A stretch of DNA of 64,000 nt from Trematomus loennbergii. Its lineage: Eukaryota; Chordata; Actinopteri; Perciformes; Nototheniidae. The stretch's first letter is position 1; the number at the start of each line of letters is the position of its first letter. Positions 29,566-39,211 of this stretch are shown one piece after another. The notes beneath the pieces were generated by a model. It saw only the letters and a list, made by a program, of their open reading frames with translations. It was not told the origin of the DNA and searched no databases. The position numbers and the translations under genes are program-made. The stretch is taken from the NCBI GenBank assembly GCA_012861695.1, contig JAAOOA010000002.1:21354303-21418302 (forward strand), given 5' to 3'.

Positions 29566-29790
29566 ATGAAAAAAGCACCAGGAGAGGCAGCCATAACCTC
29601 TGCCGCACTGAAGGGGGCGCACGTGAGCCCACAGGTTCTTGTTGCGACTGTTATTCTACACAGAGACGGGAGACGCAAACAACAAACTAGACTTTTGAAA
29701 CTAGAGGAAGATAAGGAGGACTTTTACAAAAAAGTAATAGAGATTGTTGTCCAGAAGGATAGCATGGACTTCATCTTCAAGTCAAGGTAA
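29566..29790 (+). other. Unrecognised 74-residue open frame inside the outer hAT
   Basis: Starts MKKAPGEAAITSAALKGAHV. A lysine/glutamate-rich stretch follows (LLKLEEDKEDFYKKVIEIVV), then DSMDFIFKSR and directly a GTAAGA donor-like site. It may be an exon of the element's lost gene or a captured host exon. I do not recognise it. Confidence 0.3.
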
Positions 29791-30151
29791 GACCACAACT
29801 GTAATGAAAATGGGATCTTACTAAGAAAGAACAATCCAATATTTAGATTTTGGGTATCCTTTTGTTGAACGGTCTGTTTAAAATTAATCGAAGCATCAGA
29901 CTAAAAAAGCTTTTGAAAATAACAGAATATTTCGATTAAGGTCAAAATATAATATTTGTAAATCTGACTCTGAAAGAGTCAGTGCCTCACCAGCCATGAA
30001 CCTCACCGCACGTCACTGCCCACCTTTAACACCCCGATAGCAATGAATATTTTAAGTGCTTTGACAACAAATCCATACAAAATGTCATCTGTGGAAGCCG
30101 TAGTACTGTAAAAAGCACGACCAATCATTTTAGCCGGCCCGGCTAAAATAA

Positions 30152-30883
30152 TGGCGCGTTTCCACTACAGCGCGGAGCACGGTTTAAGAGGGCTGTGACG
30201 TCAGCGGCCCGTCTTTGGTTGCGTTTCCACTTGGCCTAGTACCGGCGGGTCCTAATTCACAGTTTTTCTGGCCTCATAAAATCGTGGGTCTAGGGCCAGA
30301 GACAACGAGGCTGAGTCGGGCTGAGTATGCTAAACTAGAGAGAGCATCGCTGGCAAGGGGCTACAACTACAACAAGATGGACATCTTTCAAAATGATGCC
30401 GAAGTAACAACATACTGATACCGGTTAGTAAAAACCATGAATTAATGCTTTGTCAAGTCTGCAGACAGACGGCAGGCGAAAAACCTTTTAAAATGCGTGT
30501 TTTCTAAATGGAGATTGGCTAAGCTAACGCAGTATATGCTCCGACCGTCCACACTCACAACAATGGCCTATACAGACATAAATAAAGCAGCGACTGTATT
30601 CGCCATGACACAGGCAGTCTGTGGTTTGTACTTGTTTAACTTTTGTCTAGTTTCTGAACATATATGAGGAGCTGTGAGCTCTGAGTGCTAACAGCTAACG
30701 GCTGTGTTGTTTTTCTGGGGTTCTCATTGAAGATGACGTCACGGCTCCGCCTACACTGCGTTACTATAGATACTACCCCAGTTCCTAAACTGTAATGGAA
30801 ATGCGCCAGAGAGTGAGCCAGTCCTAACGAGGCCTAGCCATACCGAGCGAGGCCGAGCCAGGCCGTGTAGTGGAAACGCGCCA
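30152..30883. mobile_element. PIF/Harbinger-like MITE with TAA target duplication
   Basis: The ends TGGCGCGTTTCCACTACA and their complement are flanked by TAA at 30149-30151 and 30884-30886. The empty site (AAAATAACTGG) is inferred from the copy at 26780. The 3-bp TAA/TTA duplication suggests PIF/Harbinger. At 732 bp it is GC-richer than its surroundings and has no transposase. Confidence 0.8.
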
Positions 30884-31093
30884 TAACTGGATGGCCTACC
30901 TGCCTGTCAGCCTTCCATCTGTGCACAAACCTATCTCGTGCCCTCATTGGTCATGTGCACGTTCGTGTGTGTTGGAGGAGGGGCTCTGTAAGGAAGTCGC
31001 AGATTTTTTCCGGCTGTGTATTTTCAAATTCTAGCGATCTCGAGCTGGTTTCTCCAAAATTACCTACCCTACCTTTAATTAAATGCTGGAAGT

Positions 31094-31300
31094 CAGTGGT
31101 GGAAAATGACAAAAGTACATTTACTCAAGTACTGTAGCTACTTAATTACACTTTTGAGAGACTTGACTTTACTTAAGTAATTCAATATTTTACTACTTCG
31201 TTCTTCTACCCCACCACAATTCAGAGGTAAATAATGTACTTTTACTTCACTACATTTTAGTTACTTTGCAGATTTTGATTGAAACTGTGAAATATAGAAA
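31094..31300 (+). repeat. Fish 'CAGTGGTGGAAA...ACTCAAGTACTGTA' repeat
   Basis: Begins CAGTGGTGGAAAATGACAAA and continues with GTACATTTACTCAAGTACTG, then CTTTTACTTCACTACATTTT. The CAGTGGTGG end is hAT-like. The right end could not be located. Confidence 0.6.
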
Positions 31301-32600
31301 ACACTTTAACAAGACTTTAGTTAAACCTGGAGTAACATTCACAGCTACCCTGCAGCATCAGTGTGCCTGGCCTGGGAGGTCTCTAATGCAAATACTGTAC
31401 CAACATGCATAATTAAGTATACACTCACACAGCAGCTATAATTTGCATTTGTGACGTGCTTCATTTTTAGATTTTTTTTTAAAGATTTGTATCATGCTCA
31501 GGTCATTATAGTGGCAATTTCACTCTGTATTTAATAAAGAAAAAACTATAATTTACTCAAATAACTTTCTGTGTGGGGGGGGGGGAAATTATTTGGCTGT
31601 ATTGCATGTTAGTGCATCAATGACTTACCAGTTATCTCCCACTCAAAAACTGAAAGTTTATGATTATATGCGCATGCCTTAACCTTAATAGTTATAAATG
31701 ATAAACTGTTTGTCAGACACCAAATTGTGCTTTTAATATGTGTCTCAAATATGTGAGCATGGCCAGCAGATAGTTTGAATGAGGCAGGGTTGTCTCCATC
31801 ATCAACAACCAGAGGAATGTAAATCCTCGCTGTGCCTGTGGGATGTCTCAGCCCCCCTCTGCCCCTCCTTCTCCGGGGTTTGGTTGTAGTTCTCATCTTT
31901 CTTTGATCTCATCTTTTCTGCCCATACATGCTCTGTTATCTGTGCTCAATGAATACTAGTTTGGTCCACCGAAATATATCATGATTTATGAAAAGGCCAA
32001 TTTTATTTCTAGTAGGGATTTTTTTTCATAAATTGTCAAATGTTCTATCAACATCCAGCATGATGTAAGAAATAGTTTAGGAAATGTACAATGGAGGTAC
32101 AGCTCAAGCCTGTCCAAACAGGCCCTGTGGACTACATTCATTTCATAAAATATCAGATGTTGTAACAAAAATATAGGCTACTTTACAGAAGCCAAAATTA
32201 CAATGGACCCAGACATGGTGTGGCTTTGCTGGCTGATTATCAGGTCAAACCCTATGTAGCAATATTAACTTGTCACACTTTATATTTTGTTAACATAGTC
32301 GTTTTACAAGTTTCTGTTTTATAGCCGGATCGTGTGACTTACTGCTTATATGCTTATTATGACACTTGGCTTTATTCCAGTGCAATGATAGATTTATTCT
32401 TATCCATGCAAGACTCAAAGCCCCACTGCCAACATTTATATAATAATAATAATAAATAAGTCGCTTAATTAATAATTTTTTTTTAATTTATACAAATTAA
32501 AAGGTAATCACCATCTCATATATAATTAAATATATCAGGTTAAAATCCTAATTGAAAACAAAGCTCGGTTATAATTTGTGATGTTAATATTCCTATAAAA
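31301..32600. other. Intergenic AT-rich spacer
   Basis: Nothing gene-like was seen. It includes a short G run near 31576 and AT-rich tracts near 32440-32490. Confidence 0.5.
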
Positions 32601-33170
32601 TTAACCTGCGTAGAGTCTCCATGGTTTAAACTGGACGATAGCGCCACAGTGTGGTTGTTTCTGTCGCATCACTCCTGCTCCTATCTCGAGTGGTGTCAAT
32701 CTACCAGTAAGTAGGCGGCAATGCAGGTCCTTTTGGTTCGTATCGTCACTCTATTGGTTGGCTTCATTTGCTTTCTCTGATGTGATTGGTGGTTCATGTC
32801 TGGGGGTGTGTAGAAGAACGTTCCAGAAATGGGATGTATGAGACCATGATGTAGCAGTTAGTCATGAATTATAATAAAAGTGCTTTACTGCTTTCATTAT
32901 TTATTTTAGTCAATAAAACGTGCTCTTTTTAAGGGGTCCCTTTTAAAAGTTTGTTAAATACTGATGCTCGTTGAATAAAACAGCGCTAATGTGACGTAAC
33001 GGGGTGGGTCGTCTAGTGGTCACGTGATTTTTGGCGTGGTAAAGCAAGAGAGGTATCTAAACCTGATCTAAACCCTACACATCTTGCTGCGATACTTCTG
33101 TTACTCAAGAAGGGATACTCTGGTCATTTGCTTCAAACTTCTAGAAAAATACCCCTTTTTTAAGTAAGTA
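32601..33170 (+). promoter_or_regulatory. tbcb promoter and 5' non-coding exon (inferred)
   Basis: Contains an inverted CCAAT (ATTGGT, ~32785), a perfect heat-shock element at 32815-32829 and a GTCACGTGAT E-box at 33019-33028. A GTAAGT donor candidate near 33164 suggests that a 5' UTR exon ends there and splices to 34416, 23 nt before the ATG. Confidence 0.5.
32815..32829 (+). promoter_or_regulatory. Perfect three-unit heat-shock element
   Basis: AGAACGTTCCAGAAA fits nGAAn-nTTCn-nGAAn with no mismatch. It lies about 350 bp upstream of the inferred tbcb first-exon donor. Confidence 0.6.
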
Positions 33171-33230
33171 TGGCAGCCTTACTTTATATTGTAGCGTGTT
33201 TATGGTATCCAACGTGACTCTGCTGTTGCT

Positions 33231-33290
33231 AGCCATTCTAACAGAAGGTGGCTAGCTACACGAGCCATTCTAACAGAAGGTGGATAGCTA
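33231..33290 (+). repeat. 28-bp tandem duplication in tbcb intron 1
   Basis: AGCCATTCTAACAGAAGGTG plus GCTAGCTA (33231-33258) is repeated at 33263-33290 with one mismatch. Confidence 0.9.
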
Positions 33291-33824
33291 ATGTAAACTA
33301 GCTAACGTTAGCTAAAATACAAACTATATTAAATGATGAAAGGTCTTAAAGTGTATAAACATGAGCAACAAGATGGTAATTGACCAAAGTTAAACGTGTA
33401 ACTTCAAAACGCTGTGTAACATTAAGTGGTAAACTACTAGTAAGAGGTAGGGCGGGTAATTTATTTTAGACACGTTTTGTTATATTTGTTGAAATGCTCA
33501 TTACATCCCTACAGAGATAGAAACATATATTGCCCTGACAAACAACATGATACAAACAAATCCTTATCTTTCCTAGTCGGAGGAGTTTAATTTATACTGC
33601 GACGTTACCTGTGCGCACCCATTGTGCATCACTACAGTGTTACCCTAGTTGACAGCTGTGCTCCTATCACAGGATGCATTGCTGGGGGTAAAAGAGCAAC
33701 AACTTAAGACGACCTGTGAGTGGGCAACCTTTGGTCTTCGTTATGGTTGTCTTTGTAATCATATCTTTGACATTTTATTTTTTCTATTATATTTAACACT
33801 GTGTGTGAGAGAGAGAACAACTAC

Positions 33825-34251
33825 TGAGTAGGTACATTTACTGTGGTGCTGCAGCATTTTGACATACTTATTTTCTTGAATATTTTAATGGGTTGCAATT
33901 GAATACATTGACTCCACTACAATTTCGCATCTGGCTATACTATGCATGTCATTTGACAAGGGTTAGGATTACAAATGTTGAGATACTGTGGACAAGAGGA
34001 AATATTTAAAATATTCTCACATGTACAAAAAACTGTTTTGTACATAAAAATACAATTTTAAATGAACAATGTCTCCATAATGACTAATTTGACTATTGAC
34101 ACGTACAGTACATGTTTTTGCTAATGACTCATGAGTACTCTCACTTAAGTAATATTTTGAATACAGGACTTTGACTTTAAATGAAGAACTTTTAGACTAT
34201 GGTTTATTACTTTTACGTGGGTAAACGATCTGCGAACTTGTTCCTCCACTG
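33825..34251. repeat. Degenerate copy of the CAGTGGTGG-type repeat
   Basis: Shows GAGTAGGTACATTTACTGTG, then CTCACTTAAGTAATATTTTG and a TTCCTCCACTGC end, in order. It is strongly diverged and lies in tbcb intron 1. Confidence 0.45.
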
Positions 34252-34438
34252 CTTGCAAATTGTTTCGATGAAAGTTTACTTGCCGTCAGGTTTTAATATT
34301 AGGAATTATGCAACATGACACCAGGAAATTACCTTTTAACAGTATTTATACACAACTGTGGGATCAATTTGACTCCTGTTGGCTAACATGTCACATTGTT
34401 TGCCTTTGTTTTCAGTTGTTGCGGATTCAACCAGCATC

Positions 34439-36619
34439 ATGGACGGCGGAGTGACAGTAGTAACCAATCCTGTTGTGAATGTGCGCCTAACAAGCTCCAT
34501 CTCCTCCTTCGAGGTGCAGCGCAGGTTCAATAGAGGGATTAGTATAGCAGAACTGAAGGTGAGACTCCGCTTATCACACATTATACATATTTCCTACGCT
34601 TTGTACTGACATTATTGTTTAATAAAGGCATCTCTCATGTTATCAGAGACAATAACATCTATCTTGATTGTTTTTTTTTAATTAGGGAAAATTGGAGATG
34701 GTTTTGGGTGCATCTCCCTCCGGCATGGACCTGGAGTGTTCAGCGTCTCTGACACATTCCTGCAGAAAATGGACAACAATGAAGCTTTGCTGGGTTCCTT
34801 TCCTGTGGATGATGACTGCAGAATACATGTAAGTAGCTGGTCGGTTTGGAAGATCTTTTTAATGTGGTTGCCCAGACCATATTATAGTCAAAAACAGGTA
34901 GCCAAATGTATTTGGTTCCAAATCCAATTCTGTTTTCCTGCAGCCCTAAAAATATTCACACCAGATAAGATAAGCATTTAACAGAACACATTTCCTGGAG
35001 ACATTTAAGACAACTTTGCAGTGAAACATTTTCCAACTGGTTTTAACATTAGAACCCATCCATATAGGTTGTGTTAAATAGCACATCAATTATTATACTT
35101 TTTACTTTTTTACTTAAGTTTACCAACTAGTGCGAGTTTCTAAAACAGTGACCGCTCAAATCTACATTTATATTTCACAATACATTAATTCTGTCAATAG
35201 GAAAATAAAAATAATGTCATTGTTAAGTTGCTTGTTATAAGCTTAAGTGCTTTACAGTTAATGGCTCACACATGCACAAATACCTGTGTGGTCTTTTTTC
35301 TTTAATTAGTGTCTGTTTTTAATCTTGAATCACAGGTTACCGATAGAAGTGGTCAGATGAGCGAGTTCAGTGATGTTTCCAAGGTGGAGAAGTTTGAACT
35401 CCCAGAGGACTCTTATGAAAAGAGAACGGGTACAGTCTACATATTTAAGCATCTCTTTACTTTGTCATTATCATAGAATTAACAATTTTTTTCAAATACA
35501 ATATATTTCCCCCAATTTTGTGCTCAATTGTGGTTTACGCAGCAGCAACGCTTAGCAAAGCTTATCTTGGCTGAATTGATTTGTTGTTAAATATGTCAAT
35601 CATCTGAAATGAACCATTGTCTATTCATTTAGTGGTTCTAGCCACCTATTGATAAAGCACTTAAGAATGAAACCCATTTATAGCTGCAGCCATAGACGGA
35701 AAATAAAAGCAACAATGCTTCCATCACAGCTTTTTATTATTTAGAGATTGTGGTGGTAGTATGCTAACCACTGACATATGGTAAATACATTATTTTAAGT
35801 AGTCTGTTCTTACAATCGAATTTCTTCCTTCAGATTCAGCAAGGTCATTCATGAAGAAACATCGGGTTGGTGTCTATAACGAGGAAGAAATGGCCAAGAA
35901 GAAAGCTGACCTTGCTGCTCGGGAGGAGGAGCAGAAAGCTGCTGCTGATGCTATTTCTGTTGGCAGCAGATGCCAAGTGCAGGTCTCAGGGCAACCGACA
36001 AAGCTTGGCACCGTCATGTATGTTGGTAAGTGTGGATAAAGCATAGCTTGTTGACTCCCTTTAGGACATTGGTTGGCTGAGTTGTACATCTTTGTGGTGT
36101 GTCATAGTAGACGTAGTCCTCTTATTCATCTGATTTCCTCTGGTTCAAATGAAATCATCCTCAAGCTTTAATTGTGTAACAGTTGTGTTAGCTGAGTACT
36201 GAGTCAATACAATTACTTTTAACCAAAACAAAACTTTTTGTCAGTTTCAGCAAACAATGAACACGGAGAATTCATGATTGTGACATTGTGACGAGTTCCC
36301 GGTGTGAATAACACTGTTACTTTAATTGCAGGAACAGCAGATTTCAAGCCGGGCTACTGGGTGGGTCTGAAGTACGATGAGCCCATGGGAAAGCATGATG
36401 GAACGTAAGAGCACCATTTTTCTTTTATGTTATGCACAATATTGATCATGATGTTCTTGATTTTTGCATTTGACCCTAGCTTTCCTTAAATTGTTTTCCC
36501 ACAGTGTCAATGGCAAGCAATACTTTGAATGCGAGGACAAATATGGAGGATTTGTGAAGCCCCTAAATGTGACAGTGGGAGACTTTCCTGAGGAGGATTT
36601 TGGTATCGATGAGATGTAG
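34439..36619 (+). CDS. tbcb: Tubulin-folding cofactor B
   Basis: Coding exons: 34439-34558, 34686-34828, 35336-35429, 35834-36025, 36332-36404 and 36505-36619. Corrected length is 245 residues (human 244). TBCB captures alpha-tubulin from the CCT chaperonin in the cytosol and, with TBCE, aids heterodimer assembly. Domain order: ubiquitin-like N-terminus ([20 protein letters not shown] to [13 protein letters not shown]), coiled coil ([20 protein letters not shown]), and CAP-Gly ([44 protein letters not shown]). The tail DFGIDEM resembles human DYGLDEI. Exon 2 is 143 nt between phase-0 introns, and its frame breaks between MDLE and [11 protein letters not shown] (~34736). One missing base explains both, probably a consensus error. 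Confidence 0.94.
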
Positions 36620-39100
36620 GACTGTAATGTGACAGTGAGTGTTTCTGCCCGGAAATGTGAGTGTCGACCTCAAGCTGTTTCCATTCACCGACCAGAGAAG
36701 ATGCAAAGTCACTGTCATCATAACAAATTAATTTTCAGTTTTTTGTATTTTTACTTTGTGCCTCTCTGTGGGGCATTATCCAAAGCACGGTGTCTAAAGG
36801 TCTGTGATGCTCAGATTCTCTCTCACTACACAACATGAATGAGGAGAATGTCAGGTAGTACATCTCCTGGTTTGCTACATATGAGAATGGTACAGGATAA
36901 TCACACCAACAATGTCTAATAAAGGGGGTTTGGTTGCATGTATCACAAGGTCAATATGTGGTCATTCACTTCATGCACTTCGATTTAATTTACTTGCTTT
37001 TGCAGTACCTGTTGCTTCCAAATGTTCTGTACATGGGAGTCATCTTTGTAATCTGAAAGCCTGTATTGACAGTTTTAACACCAATTTAATTTCTCTTCAA
37101 TGATTTTTGTATCGGTTAGTACAAAGATGATTGTCTATAACTCTTTATATTTGGCTGTTGTCTTTGCATTTTTTTTGATGACTGTTATATGCTGAGAGTT
37201 TTCATAGGAAATATCCTCCCTAAAATACTTCAGCATTGACTTATTAAATCTCTTGCCTTGTATTCCAGACTAACACACAGCATAAACGTTTCTCCAATTG
37301 AGTAAAATGGAGAATTGTTTCCAATATTTGATTAAAATAAGAGCTTAATCAAACATATTTCACCATATTTCAGTCAAGTGGAAAGATCAATGAATCTCCT
37401 CGAACAAGTCTCAATATTCTGATAATCTGATTAACCTCATTTTAAGGTGGATGAAATATGTAAATCCCAGTTATATTTCTCGGACTGAATACCTCTTGTC
37501 AAAAAATGAAAATGCATGCAATTGAATGTGTCCTGCTCATATTGAACCACTGAAATAAAACCGTATTTTAAGTTTAAATTGTGGGGCTCCAAATGTGAAC
37601 GATTGCAAAACACTTTAGTACGTTAAACTACAAAGTATACAAATGGATGACAAAATCTAAGAATAAATGGTAATAAAAACTACATTTTCAAGTCCTCGGA
37701 TATGTCTCAGAAATCGATCTGAACTGTGACATTTATATTCGAATTAACTATTTATTTAATTTGAAGTCGCACCTAACGATGTTTTTTTGTTATTTATGTA
37801 GTTCCATATAAGCCTGACACATTGATTTTCATTCAGTTTAAGTACAATCTTTAGCACTTTCTTTTCATGTCCTTGACAACAGTGTTTTGATCAGATTGGT
37901 GGTTTAAGTGATTGACATTTGATGTTACATTTAGAAGCAAACCTGTGTGTTTCCCATCTGTAAGTATAAATGTACTTATAGATGGGAAAATGATATGTAT
38001 TTATAAGTAATATTTAAAAATAAGGTAACTAATAACTCACTCTCCATTGTAATCCCAACACAGCTCTGAAAAAGGAATAATATGCCTTATTTATGCTTTG
38101 TTTTTATTTGACTGTTCCAATACTGTTAACATCTTTTTCATCCTCTAGTTTACAGAAGAAATGTTTATTTATTTTTTCAGAAGATATGTGATTACCACTT
38201 ATACAGAAATGTAGTGTTTTTTTTTTTTTTTTCTAAAATAATCTCTAAAGTGCTTGTGTTACTATGTGCCAAAGGTAATGAATATTAATAAAAATGATTT
38301 GCCAGTACAAAGGTATCAGATTGAGTCAACTTGTCTGTACCTGCAGTATGACACAAACAAAACTGAACTATTAACCCACTATATATATATATATAATATA
38401 TAACTTGTTTTGCTCAATAAGAACAAGTGCCTTTGTTAAATACAACAAAAAAACACACTGCCTAAACATTACATTCAAGACAACCGAACAGGGTGCTATT
38501 CAGAATGTATGTAGTGTGCAGAATATTCTGTATTATACAAGTTGTATCATCCGAGTATATTTAAATATCAAAACATGCACTTCTCATGAAGAAAGGCCAT
38601 TGTCTAAATCTTTTTTAAATTATATTACTGAGGATTTCACATGTAATTGGTTGAGGTTGTTTACTTAATATAGTTTGTCTTAACATACAGTGACATGAAA
38701 ACAGTAAGGTTGGGTTTGTATTTTGCAAATGTTCTGCCACAAATATAGTGTTTTGCTAATCCAATAAGATAGCCAGATCGTTATACAAATTGATGGCTGG
38801 TTAAATCAAAAGCAAACATGAACAAATCAAAATACATACATAACAAATTAAATTCCTTATAAACTGCTCCAGTTATTACAATTAACACTTTTTTGCAGTA
38901 TTTTTAGTGTGTCTAGGTAGGTTTTTATGTATTTTCATTCATTTTTGCCCTTTATTCAAAAATCAAAACATTATATAAAGGTATTAGTATAGTATATAGG
39001 TACATATACAGAGTGAAAACATGAATTAAAGAAATATAAAGAAAATAGTCATAAAAACAAAAGGTAACATTTCGCTTGGATTTTATGTAGTTCCTTCCTT
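36620..39100. other. tbcb 3' UTR and tbcb-clptm1 spacer
   Basis: The first AATAAA is at 36918-36923, with a further candidate near 37555. Beyond that is AT-rich intergenic DNA with a near-perfect inverted repeat at 37950-37989 (TTTCCCATCTGTAAGTA arms), a poly-T run near 38217-38232 and a short AT repeat near 38382. No further gene was seen. Confidence 0.55.
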
Positions 39101-39211
39101 CCCTGAAGACGAACGCCAGAGCGATGACGCTACATACTGTCCTCTCGCGAGAAGCAGCGCATTTTCCCATGCAGCAGCAGTGTGGTGTGTTCGCGATAGA
39201 GACAAGGGAAG
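39101..39211 (+). promoter_or_regulatory. clptm1 core promoter with TCTCGCGAGA
   Basis: A short CpG-rich segment directly before the start codon. It contains the palindrome TCTCGCGAGA at 39143-39152, the element bound by BANP (also linked to ZBTB33) in TATA-less housekeeping promoters. It lies 60 bp upstream of the ATG, so transcription probably starts just downstream. Confidence 0.6.

Larger units (their letters stand above)
26974..30018. mobile_element. hAT-type element with 8-bp target duplication CCCACCTT
   Basis: The ends are CAGCGACGTGCAGTCAG at the left and the complement of CAGTGACGTGCGGTGAGG at the right. They are flanked by identical CCCACCTT at 26966-26973 and 30019-30026. CAG ends plus an 8-bp duplication identify the hAT superfamily. 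It is 3,045 bp including a second element inside. No complete transposase frame is present. Confidence 0.85.
26587..30029 (+). mobile_element. Inner TTAA MITE (family A copy 3), split by a hAT
   Basis: TTAA at 26587-26590 begins the left repeat AAGGTGGGGTAGGTAA. The element runs to CTCAAACTTACCTACCCCAC at ~26970 and is completed by CCCACCTTTAA at 30019-30029, after the hAT. It inserted at an internal TTAA of the outer copy (GCTCTTAACATCCCGATAG in intact relatives). Confidence 0.8.
26516..31078 (-). mobile_element. Outer TTAA MITE (family A copy 2), split by nested insertions
   Basis: The left part 26516-26590 (TTAAAGGTGGGGTAGGTAAG to ATGCTCTTAA) and the right part from 30026 (TTAACACCCCGATAGCAATG) to ACCTTTAA at 31075-31078 form one family A element when the insertions are removed. 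It lies in the opposite orientation to the element inserted in it. TTAA is present at both outer ends and duplicated around the inner element. Confidence 0.8.
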
